Shown piece by piece: positions 55,709 through 64,000 of a stretch of DNA of 64,000 bases (position 1 is the stretch's first letter; the number at the start of each line of letters is the position of its first letter). The notes beneath the pieces were generated by a model. That model saw only the letters and a list, made by a program, of their open reading frames with translations, did not search any database and was not told the origin of the DNA. A program made the translations under genes and the position numbers. The DNA is from Thermoanaerobacterales bacterium (GTDB lineage: Bacteria > Bacillota > Thermosediminibacteria > Thermosediminibacterales > Tepidanaerobacteraceae), in the NCBI GenBank assembly GCA_012840135.1, contig DUMA01000001.1, forward strand, positions 1 to 64,000. Reading direction: 5' to 3'.

Positions 55709-55899
55709 AGCTTAGATTATTATGTATAATTTAGTTTATACTGGAAAATATATAATAACAGGGCCCCGGTCAAACTTTCACAACCCATTTTTAAAACGTA
55801 AAGATTTCTGGTGAAAATTCACGAAATCTACATGAATATCCATATAAACCGGAACAAGCAGTATTTTTTATGGAAAAATACGGGCAAAAGGAATTGATT

Positions 55900-55927
55900 T
55901 TGACAGAAGCTTTGTATAAGATATATC
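55900..55927 (+). promoter_or_regulatory. Vegetative promoter of groESL
   Basis: TTGACA at 55900-55905 and TATATC at 55922-55927, 16 bases apart, sit directly before the CIRCE operator. Confidence 0.7.
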
Positions 55928-55933
55928 TTGTAA

Positions 55934-55960
55934 TTAGCACTCACCGAGTGGGAGTGCTAA
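55934..55960 (+). promoter_or_regulatory. CIRCE operator (HrcA site) of groESL
   Basis: TTAGCACTC, nine bases, GAGTGCTAA: a perfect match to the CIRCE consensus. HrcA repressor bound here shuts off groESL until heat stress. hrcA is not in the window. Confidence 0.97.
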
Positions 55961-55995
55961 CAGGCAGGAGTCAATAATTAAAAGGAGGGGTATAG

Positions 55996-56280
55996 ATGAA
56001 CATCAAACCATTAGGTGACCGCATTGTCATCAAAGTTCTGGAGAAAGAGGAAAGGACCAAAGGTGGCATTGTTCTGCCCGATACCGCCAAGGAAAAACCC
56101 CAGAAGGGCGAAGTCCTGGCAGTGGGCAGCGGTGAAATCATCGACGGTCAGAAAGTGCCTCTGGAAGTCAAAGTTGGGGACAAAATCATATTCTCCAAAT
56201 ATGCCGGCACCGAAGTCAAGATCGATGACCAGGAATACCTCATCTTGAGACAGAGCGATGTCCTTGCCATAATAGAGTAA
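55996..56280 (+). CDS. groES: Co-chaperonin GroES
   Basis: A 94-residue ten-kDa chaperonin. It has the mobile loop '[11 protein letters not shown]' and the ends 'Ile-Lys-Pro-Leu-Gly-Asp-Arg-Ile' and '[11 protein letters not shown]'. It caps GroEL during folding. AAAGGAGGGG precedes the ATG; groEL follows by 27 bases. Confidence 0.97.
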   Translation: MNIKPLGDRIVIKVLEKEERTKGGIVLPDTAKEKPQKGEVLAVGSGEIIDGQKVPLEVKVGDKIIFSKYAGTEVKIDDQEYLILRQSDVLAIIE

Positions 56281-57918
<1,638 letters not shown>

Positions 57919-57939
57919 TATAAGGCAAAAGCTGCCAAA

Positions 57940-57969
57940 AAAAGACCCGTCGAAATCGACGGGTCTTTT
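57940..57969 (+). terminator. Terminator of groESL
   Basis: AAAAGACCCGTCGA (57940-57953) and its complement at 57956-57969 form a very strong hairpin ending in TTTT. It lies 20 bases after the groEL stop. Confidence 0.93.
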
Positions 57970-58001
57970 ACTGCGTCCGGGGGTGCAGTTCATTTCAAGC
58001 C

Positions 58002-58023
58002 GGGACGGTTCTCGACTTGAAAA
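58002..58023. repeat. Partial copy of the GGGACGGTTC repeat
   Basis: The core GGGACGGTTC (58002-58011) recurs here, framed by TTCAAG (57994-57999) and CTTGAA (58015-58020) as an imperfect palindrome. It matches the core of the element at 51519-51583. Confidence 0.5.
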
Positions 58024-58044
58024 AAAGTCCTGGTTCATTGTGCA

Positions 58045-58854
58045 TTATGTGGCTCGGGGGCCGGTAAAATCTTTTCTTCTTTCAGGCAATATATAGCATA
58101 AATAATATACTGCGGGAACTATAAAGGCACCTCCCACAATGTTTCCAAAAGTTACTGGCAGAAGATTTTCAAGCCATATCTTGCCCCATGATACCTGAAG
58201 GCCTAGGAATCTGGCGACGGGCAAAAAAAACATATTGGCTATGCTGTGTTCAAAGCCGGATAGGACAAAAAGCATTATGGGAAACCAGCAAGAGAGTATC
58301 TTGGAAATAACGTCCTGGGCGGATGTGGCAAGCCATACCGCCAGCACCACCAGCATGTTGCAGCCGATCCCCCTTAAAAAGGCACTGGCAAAATCCAAAG
58401 ACAGCTTGGCCCTGGCTATATTCATGGCGGTATCGGCTGCCGGGCCTGTCAATAATCCCGATGCCGAAACCATATATGCTAAAAAGACAGACCCCAGGAA
58501 ATTCCCTATGTAAACCAGCAACCAGTTTTTCAAAAGCTGCATTAATGTTATTTTTTTATCAAACAGGGCCAGAGTCATGAGATTGTTTCCGGTAAACAGT
58601 TCCGCTCCTGCTATAACCACAAGCATAAGGCCTACGGGGAAAACCGCCGCACCTAGGAACTTCATGAGCCCCACGTCTATATTTTTAAAGGTCTGCATTA
58701 TGATTATATCGGCGTTGGCTCCAAAAGCGATAAAAGTCCCTGCGAAAAAGCCCAGCAGGATCATCTGCAAAGCTGACAGATTGGCCTTTTTGACACCCGT
58801 ATTTATGGTGGCTTCGGCGATTTCCGCCGGCGTCAGGAAATTTTTCTGCATCAA
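58045..58854 (-). CDS. Formate/nitrite channel family protein
   Basis: A 269-residue six-span FNT channel. Diagnostic phrases are 'Leu-Leu-Gly-Phe-Phe-Ala-Gly-Thr-Phe-Ile-Ala-Phe-Gly', 'Gly-Ala-Glu-Leu-Phe-Thr-Gly-Asn-Asn', and 'Gly-Phe-Glu-His-Ser-Ile-Ala-Asn-Met-Phe', the last holding the central His of the pore. FNT channels pass formate, nitrite or hydrosulfide. With the molybdenum-cofactor genes nearby, formate for a dehydrogenase is a sensible guess, but not proven. Confidence 0.92.
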   Translation of the reverse strand: MMQKNFLTPAEIAEATINTGVKKANLSALQMILLGFFAGTFIAFGANADIIIMQTFKNIDVGLMKFLGAAVFPVGLMLVVIAGAELFTGNNLMTLALFDKKITLMQLLKNWLLVYIGNFLGSVFLAYMVSASGLLTGPAADTAMNIARAKLSLDFASAFLRGIGCNMLVVLAVWLATSAQDVISKILSCWFPIMLFVLSGFEHSIANMFFLPVARFLGLQVSWGKIWLENLLPVTFGNIVGGAFIVPAVYYLCYILPERRKDFTGPRAT

Positions 58855-59069
58855 AATCCCTCCGTAAAAATAAAATATAGAATGATAATATTTTCACAAA
58901 CTTATTATAATATTACTATTTAATAAAATCAATTGTCAAAAAGGATATAAATGGAGCGGGGGGAAAAATTAAAGGGGGCTATAAAGGTTTTACGGGATTT
59001 GTTGACCGGATGCGTTAAAATGATTAAAATGTAATTATAATTCCAATAAACTATGAAAGAAGTGAATCC

Positions 59070-59915
59070 ATGCGAGAGATCAAGGCCGAAATTATAACAA
59101 GTACCGTCAAGAACCTTTTTATGGAGGCTAATTACATAATAGACCGGGATGTATATGAGGAGTTGAAGAAAGCCTGCGATACAGAAGTTTCGCCCATCGG
59201 AAAGTCTATTTTGAAGCAGATAATTGAGAACGATGAAATAGCGGCAAAGGAAAGGATTGCACTGTGCCAGGATACGGGAATGGCGGTGGTTTTCGCAGAG
59301 CTGGGGCAGGATGTGAGGATAACCGGCGGAGATTTTAATGAAGCTGTAAATCTCGGTGTGAGAGAGGCATACATGGAAGGCTTTCTTCGAAAATCCGTGG
59401 TGAAAGACCCTCTTTTTGAACGCAAAAATACAAATGACAATACTCCGGCGCTGATATATGTGGACATTGTCCCCGGAGACAGGTTAAAAATTGTCGCCGC
59501 CCCGAAAGGCGCCGGCAGCGAGAACATGAGCGCATTGAGGATGTTAAAGCCCGCCGATGGAGTGGAAGGGGTTAAAAATTTTGTGGTGGATACGGTGTTG
59601 AAGGCTGGCCCCAATCCGTGTCCGCCAACCATTGTGGGCGTAGGTATCGGAGGCACCATGGAAAAGGCCGCCCTATTATCAAAAAAGGCGCTGCTCCGCC
59701 CGGCGGGTCAGCCCAATTCCGATGAAAGGTACGCTCGGCTTGAAAAAGAAATCCTCTGCGAGATAAACAAGTCGGGCATAGGCCCCGGTGGCCTCGGAGG
59801 GAGGATGACATCTCTTTCGGTCCACATCGAGCATTTTCCCACCCACATCGCATGCCTCCCCGTGGCCGTCAACATCTGCTGCCACGCATGTCGCCATGCC
59901 AGCGCAATTTTATGA
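59070..59915 (+). CDS. Class I fumarate hydratase, alpha subunit (iron-sulfur)
   Basis: The 281-residue N-terminal half of a class I fumarase (or tartrate dehydratase). It has 'Leu-Cys-Gln-Asp-Thr-Gly-Met-Ala', a 4Fe-4S ligand region, 'Ala-Pro-Lys-Gly-Ala-Gly-Ser-Glu-Asn', 'Ile-Gly-Gly-Thr-Met-Glu-Lys-Ala-Ala-Leu-Leu-Ser-Lys-Lys-Ala-Leu-Leu-Arg' and a C-terminal Cys-Cys-His-Ala-Cys-Arg. The beta subunit is encoded directly downstream. The two would form the TCA-type hydratase; tartrate or other hydroxy-acids are alternatives. Confidence 0.93.
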   Translation: MREIKAEIITSTVKNLFMEANYIIDRDVYEELKKACDTEVSPIGKSILKQIIENDEIAAKERIALCQDTGMAVVFAELGQDVRITGGDFNEAVNLGVREAYMEGFLRKSVVKDPLFERKNTNDNTPALIYVDIVPGDRLKIVAAPKGAGSENMSALRMLKPADGVEGVKNFVVDTVLKAGPNPCPPTIVGVGIGGTMEKAALLSKKALLRPAGQPNSDERYARLEKEILCEINKSGIGPGGLGGRMTSLSVHIEHFPTHIACLPVAVNICCHACRHASAIL

Positions 59916-60076
59916 TTAGTTGTGGAACGCCGGAGCAAAACGGGTGTTACCGGGAAAACTTTGCCTGCCTTATATGACCGAGTCCTTCAAAATTGTGTAT
60001 AATCTTTGTATGGAAAAATAATTTTTCCTGTGCTTTAAATCAAGACAAAATAAATAATGCGATGGGAAGTGGAAAT

Positions 60077-60646
60077 TTGAACAATACAGACGCAAAGCCC
60101 ATAAAAATTGCCGCTCCTTTAACCGATGACGTGGCGAGATCTTTAAAGGCCGGACAAAATGTGCTCATCAGCGGCATCATATATACCGCAAGGGATGCCG
60201 CCCACAGGAGGCTGGCGGAACTTATCAGTCTTGGACAACCGCTTCCGGTGGACTTCAGCGGGCAAATTATCTACTATGCAGGTCCGGCACCGGCCAGGCC
60301 TGGTTATGCGTCAGGCTCCGCCGGGCCCACCACCAGCTACCGCATGGACCCGTACACAGTGCCGCTGCTGGAACGCGGCCTCAAGGGCATGATAGGGAAG
60401 GGCACGCGATCGAAAGAGGTAATAGAAGGCATGAAAAAATACGGTGCCGTGTATTTCGGGGCAGTAGGCGGCGCCGCCGCTCTCATTGCCAGGAGCATAA
60501 AAAAGGTAGAAGTGGTGGCCTATGAAGATCTGGGCACCGAGGCCATCCACCGCTTCCATGTGGAGGATTTTCCGGCCATTGTGGTGATCGACAGTCAGGG
60601 CAATAATCTGTACGAGACAGAACCGCCGAAATATAGAAAGAGATAG
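60077..60646 (+). CDS. Class I fumarate hydratase, beta subunit
   Basis: I start at TTG 60077 (GGGAAG seven bases upstream), giving 189 residues; ATG 60062 lacks a site. Landmarks are 'Ile-Ser-Gly-Ile-Ile-Tyr-Thr-Ala-Arg-Asp-Ala-Ala-His', 'Tyr-Tyr-Ala-Gly-Pro-Ala-Pro', 'Gly-Pro-Thr-Thr-Ser-Tyr-Arg-Met-Asp', and 'Gly-Lys-Gly-Thr-Arg-Ser'. It is the C-terminal half of the enzyme. A gap of 160 bases lies between it and the alpha subunit. Confidence 0.92.
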   Translation: MNNTDAKPIKIAAPLTDDVARSLKAGQNVLISGIIYTARDAAHRRLAELISLGQPLPVDFSGQIIYYAGPAPARPGYASGSAGPTTSYRMDPYTVPLLERGLKGMIGKGTRSKEVIEGMKKYGAVYFGAVGGAAALIARSIKKVEVVAYEDLGTEAIHRFHVEDFPAIVVIDSQGNNLYETEPPKYRKR

Positions 60647-60705
60647 TGCCGGACAAAGTTCGGTTGTGAGGGAATGTAACCTGCATTCCACAGTCGCTGC
60701 TTTTT

Positions 60706-61011
60706 TTATTCGTCTGCAGGAAGTTCCCCGGGCTCGAACAAAGCCTTTATTATCTTTTTCACATCTTCATTGGCGATGGAATAGATGACCTCCACGCCCT
60801 TTCTTTTTCCCTCAATGATGCCCCTGGATTTTAGGATGGCAAGATGTTGAGAAACGGTTGACTGGGGAAGGTCCAGGCAGTTTTGCATGGTGGAGACGTT
60901 GCAGTCTTTGTTCATCAGCTTGCATATTATGCAAAGCCTGGCCGGGTGGCCGATGGCCTTCAGGATCTCTGCAGTTTTCAACAGTTTGTCTTTATATTTT
61001 TCTTTGTCCAT
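60706..61011 (-). CDS. ArsR family transcriptional regulator
   Basis: A 101-residue winged-helix repressor: 'Leu-Lys-Ala-Ile-Gly-His-Pro-Ala-Arg-Leu' for helix 1 and 'Leu-Pro-Gln-Ser-Thr-Val-Ser-Gln-His-Leu-Ala-Ile-Leu' for the recognition helix. Cysteines at 27, 30, 37 and 45 flank the first helices and could sense a metal or a thiol/persulfide. Convergent with the fumarase gene; its target is not evident. Confidence 0.9.
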   Translation of the reverse strand: MDKEKYKDKLLKTAEILKAIGHPARLCIICKLMNKDCNVSTMQNCLDLPQSTVSQHLAILKSRGIIEGKRKGVEVIYSIANEDVKKIIKALFEPGELPADE

Positions 61012-61256
61012 ACTGACCCTCTTCTATATTAAATATTATATATTAATATTATGATATATTTGGGGCCATGTCAAATGATGAAATACCTTCGATATACTCT
61101 GAGGATTTTGAAAATGCCTCCGATGTTTCGGGAGGATTTCTGACAAGCTGGTTAAAATTTTAGCCAAAAAGTCCCTTGACTATTTTTTTTAAATTTCATT
61201 ATGCTTAAGAAGGAATAACGAAATCTTTATAGAATATATTTATAAGAATATAGTTT

Positions 61257-61592
61257 TTGAATTATCTTCAAAAGGTTGTGTTGAACGTGAAAGTGAAGGC
61301 TGTCACTTTTTTGCCGGCAATGGCCGCCGTTTTAATCATCACCTGCCTGGCAGCCGTATGGTTAGTTTTTTCACGGAATTTTCCTGTAAACACTCAGGTT
61401 AAGGGCATAGAACAGATCATCGTTGTGGGCGATGAGAGGGTTCCGGCCGGAGGCAGCGGGTTCGGGGGGATTTTTATAATCCAGGGAGGCGAGCTTTCTT
61501 ACAAGAGTCCGGGGAATCTGCTGATGGTTCCATACCGGAGGGAGCTTGTAAAGGTAGGTGAAAGTAGCAGATCGGTGGATGGCAATGAATAG
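61257..61592 (+). CDS. Membrane-anchored protein, possibly the 5' part of the next gene
   Basis: A 111-residue frame with one membrane helix (about residues 18-38) and a short outer beta domain. The start is uncertain: TTG 61257 is the earliest, and GTG codons near 61278-61290 follow an AAAGG site. It overlaps the next frame by 35 bases. The outer sequence ('Gly-Gly-Ser-Gly-Phe-Gly-Gly-Ile-Phe-Ile') reads well into the next frame if one base near 61590 is removed, so the two may be one gene. Confidence 0.45.
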   Translation: MNYLQKVVLNVKVKAVTFLPAMAAVLIITCLAAVWLVFSRNFPVNTQVKGIEQIIVVGDERVPAGGSGFGGIFIIQGGELSYKSPGNLLMVPYRRELVKVGESSRSVDGNE

Positions 61593-62505
61593 GGGCATAG
61601 TCTATCAATCCAGAAAAATGGTTTCCTTTTCAAGCTTGCTGGATGCCCCTGCCCGAAGGATTGCGGTTTATTCGGAAGAAGGGGATGTGCTTTATACCGA
61701 TGCCGATGCCCGCCTGCAGATCAACTCCCCTCGCAGCCTGGTGCTGTATAGTAAAACTATCGAGGTAAAAAAGCCCCTGGGCTTTGTAGCTGACCCTCCG
61801 TCCGCCGCGATTACCGATATAGCCGGAGCAATACTGGACAGAGCGGAGCGGGGCCGCAGGGTAATGGTGGTGTACATAGACGGCATGGGATATGAGATAT
61901 ACGAAATAGCGAAAGAGAAAGGCATTGTACCGTTTATTTCTTCCATGGGGGAACCGCAAAAAGCCCTTACGGTGTTTCCACCCATTACCGATGTGGCCTT
62001 CTCTTCCATGGTCACCGGCAAAACCCCGGCCCATACCGGAATAAAAAGCAGGGGTGACAGCAACCTGAAGTGCGATACGGTTTTTGAAACATTTTCCCGC
62101 TCGGGCAAAAGGTGCACGGTGGTGGAAGGCCATATCAAAATACTAAAGGATGACAGCAATACGGTATTGAACATCGATGAAAACAAAGATGGCATCATCG
62201 ATGATGAAATATTCGATTCAAGTTTAAAACAATTGAAAAACAGGCCTGATGTAATTCTGATTCACTTTCACTCCTATGATGAACTGGCCCACAAATATGG
62301 TCCGCATTCTCCGGAAGCCATGAAACAGCTGGGCAAGATCGATGGGTGGACAAAACAGCTGGCTGGGAATTGGGACGGAGACATGATTGTCGCGGCTGAC
62401 CACGGCCTGCATGAAGAAGGTCAGGGAGGCAATCACGGGAGCTTTTGCCCTGAAGACCTTTTCATTCCCATAATATACGGCTCAAATATGCGGGCAGCAA
62501 AATAA
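61558..62505 (+). CDS. Alkaline-phosphatase-superfamily hydrolase
   Basis: About 306-315 residues (GTG 61558 or ATG 61579/61585). From ~100 on it has the superfamily core: 'Val-Val-Tyr-Ile-Asp-Gly-Met-Gly', then 'Phe-Pro-Pro-Ile-Thr-Asp-Val-Ala-Phe-Ser-Ser-Met-Val-Thr-Gly', then 'Ser-Tyr-Asp-Glu-Leu-Ala-His-Lys-Tyr-Gly' and 'Ala-Ala-Asp-His-Gly-Leu-His'. Asp, His and Thr there are the usual metal and nucleophile positions. It probably cleaves phosphodiester or phosphate bonds outside the cell. Located ahead of two oxidoreductase-like lipoproteins. Confidence 0.82.
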   Translation: MKVADRWMAMNRGIVYQSRKMVSFSSLLDAPARRIAVYSEEGDVLYTDADARLQINSPRSLVLYSKTIEVKKPLGFVADPPSAAITDIAGAILDRAERGRRVMVVYIDGMGYEIYEIAKEKGIVPFISSMGEPQKALTVFPPITDVAFSSMVTGKTPAHTGIKSRGDSNLKCDTVFETFSRSGKRCTVVEGHIKILKDDSNTVLNIDENKDGIIDDEIFDSSLKQLKNRPDVILIHFHSYDELAHKYGPHSPEAMKQLGKIDGWTKQLAGNWDGDMIVAADHGLHEEGQGGNHGSFCPEDLFIPIIYGSNMRAAK

Positions 62506-62595
62506 GTGTTCTGCCAGGAAGCCATGGGTCTAATCTTTACTGCTTGGCATTGTGCCGGCAGTTAAAAATATTCAAAACAGGAGGGGATATTTACG

Positions 62596-63719
62596 ATTGA
62601 AAAAAGGATACCGGCGATCCTGCTGGTTTTTATGCTGATTGCGGCATTGACCGCCTGCGGTACATCGGAAGCGAAAAAAGCAGAAGATACAGGCGGCGAA
62701 AAAAGTAAGGTGAATGCGGAAACCGACGCTACCGCCGCTGCCACGAAAGAATTGGAGGAAGCTACAAGTTTTGTGATAAAGGGAGCTCTGGACAAAGACC
62801 TGGAGTTCACGGTGGATGAAATTAAAGGTCTTGCTGCCAGAGATGTAGAGACACAGTTGAAGGATTCCGGAGGAAATGTCACCGATATCACGGCCAGAGG
62901 GCCGACAAAACAAAGGGCATAGCCCTTGAGGATTTTTCGGCCGTCCAGGTGAAAGCCCGGGACGGTTATGCCGTGCAGATCCCCGAGGAGGTCGTCAGGA
63001 GCCGGGATATTATCCTGGCCTATCAAATAAACGGAAAGCCCTTGCCTGAAAGCGATACACCTGTCAGGATCGTTGTTCCCGGTGAATTCGCCATGTACTG
63101 GGTTAAGGCTGTGAGCAGCCTGGAACTTAAGAAGGACTCGGCGAAAGTTGCCGCCGTCAGGATGCTGTTTATGGACTCCTCGGGTCTTGAACCGGTGGAT
63201 TACAGCTTTGATGATGAGGGAGACAAAGCCCTGGTGCTGAAAGAGCTCCTTGATAAATTTGCTATTGAGTATGAGGGTAAGCCGTTTTTAGTGAAGGCAA
63301 GAGACGGCCTCAAGAAAACCGAAGAAATGGAAACCGCTAAAAAAGCTTACATAAAGATAACCGGGGAAAATGCTCCGGAATTCATTTCTCCCGACATATC
63401 CTACGGCATGTATGTAAAAAACCTGGTCTGGTTCGGCACGGACAAAGAGGTTATCATGGGCCTCAAGCAAAACCTGGCGGCTTACTTTAAGAGTGAAACG
63501 ATACCGCTGGAAACGGTGTTCAAAGAAGTGAACATGGAAATAATGGACGACAAGAATTATGTAATAAAAGATGCAGACGGCTATTCGGTTGATATTAAAG
63601 GAAAGGACTTAAAGCAGGGTGAGCTTTTGCTGGGTGATGGTGGCCCAAGGGTCAGTTTTAAGCAACTGCCCAAAAAATACAATATAAAAAATTTGATGGA
63701 AATATCGCTGAAAAAATAG
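62596..63719 (+). pseudogene. Molybdopterin-oxidoreductase-like lipoprotein with two frameshifts
   Basis: AGGAGGGG lies ten bases before ATT 62596. A seven-A run instead of six at 62600-62605 would give TTG as start. A lipobox Leu-Thr-Ala-Cys follows. The first frame ends at 62922, the second runs from about 62906 to 63719; one extra G near 62898 would join them into about 375 residues. The joined sequence resembles the sulfite-oxidase-type molybdopterin-binding domain ('Lys-Gly-Ile-Ala-Leu-Glu-Asp-Phe', 'Tyr-Gln-Ile-Asn-Gly-Lys-Pro-Leu-Pro', 'Val-Arg-Ile-Val-Val-Pro', 'Tyr-Trp-Val-Lys'). The cofactor is not proven. Confidence 0.65.
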
Positions 63720-63754
63720 GTGAATAATAACAAATATACAAGGGGGTTTTAAAT

Positions 63755-64000
63755 ATGTATAAAAAATATCTGGTAATTACTATATTCTTAATGTTTATGT
63801 TGCCGCTCATGGCGGGCTGCAGTCAGAAATCACCTCAGGTGCCTGCCGAAGCAAAATGGAAGATTCAGGTAACAGGTAAGGATGTCGACAAGACACTTAC
63901 CGACGTTGACATGGAAAAACTTGGTCCAGTGGATGCCAGGATTGCCATGCTCAAAAAGGATGACTCCACCGAGGGTCACGATTGGACCGGTGTGCCGCTG
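63755..64000 (+). CDS. Lipoprotein, cut by the window end
   Basis: ATG 63755 behind AAGGGGG opens a signal peptide with lipobox Met-Ala-Gly-Cys. The 82 residues seen end in 'Trp-Thr-Gly-Val-Pro-Leu', the beginning of the same molybdopterin-oxidoreductase-like fold as the previous gene, so a tandem pair is likely. The stop lies outside the window. Confidence 0.75.
   Translation, partial: MYKKYLVITIFLMFMLPLMAGCSQKSPQVPAEAKWKIQVTGKDVDKTLTDVDMEKLGPVDARIAMLKKDDSTEGHDWTGVPL

Overview
The window reads as a chromosomal segment of a low- to moderate-GC, endospore-forming, anaerobic Firmicute, most like a thermophilic clostridium of the Thermosediminibacter/Thermoanaerobacter type. This is inferred from gene content: a YhcN/YlaJ sporulation lipoprotein, a CIRCE-controlled groESL, AGGAGG-type ribosome sites with many TTG/GTG starts, secreted copper-amine-oxidase-N (stalk) proteins, LivKHMGF, YesMN-type two-component genes and a two-subunit class I fumarase. 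No ribosomal RNA or tRNA gene was seen.

Layout. 1-10 kb: a transposase tail, an Rpn-like nuclease, and secreted or membrane proteins including two broken lipoprotein genes and a large leucine-rich-repeat/stalk/BsuPI-like protein. 10-11 kb: an HTH regulator with a membrane partner and a three-repeat operator. 11.4-20.8 kb: a complete type III-B (Cmr) CRISPR effector operon, cmr1-cmr2-cmr3-[CARF-wHTH-RelE-like]-cmr4-cmr5-[cold-shock domain]cmr6-[Csx1-Csx20], ending at a terminator. It has no cas1, cas2, cas6 or array in the window. 20.8-25.7 kb: two convergent ECF sigma/anti-sigma pairs, one followed by an ABC-2 exporter. 26-32.4 kb: DUF4846, GNAT, YdcF, YhcN, then FHA-FtsW/RodA-PBP. 32.7-40.6 kb: a YesN/YesM-like two-component system, a degenerate double ABC-ATPase, and an RbsACB-type sugar transporter. 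41-48 kb: an EamA permease, the livKHMGF operon behind a ykkC-family (probably ppGpp) riboswitch, and an MFS permease. 48-54 kb: molybdenum-cofactor genes moeA, moeA-PBP, moaA, moaC, MOSC, mog. 54-64 kb: a VapBC-like pair, tag, groESL, a formate/nitrite channel, fumarase, an ArsR regulator, and secreted phosphodiesterase and molybdopterin-oxidoreductase-like lipoproteins.

The most striking part is the Cmr operon. Its Cas10 lacks an HD nuclease domain but keeps a palm motif (GGED), so immunity should depend on cyclic oligoadenylate signalling. Three accessory inventions sit in the same transcript: a CARF protein with a predicted RelE-like toxin domain, a Csx1 HEPN ribonuclease fused to a Csx20 ring-nuclease domain (an effector carrying its own off-switch), and a Cmr6 with an N-terminal cold-shock domain. 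Together they suggest one operon that makes, uses and erases the second messenger.

Several genes (cmr2, cmr6, three or four lipoproteins, a small antitoxin) are interrupted by single-base changes, mostly in short base runs. Some may be sequencing errors, whereas the beta-propeller lipoprotein also has two in-frame stops and looks truly decayed.
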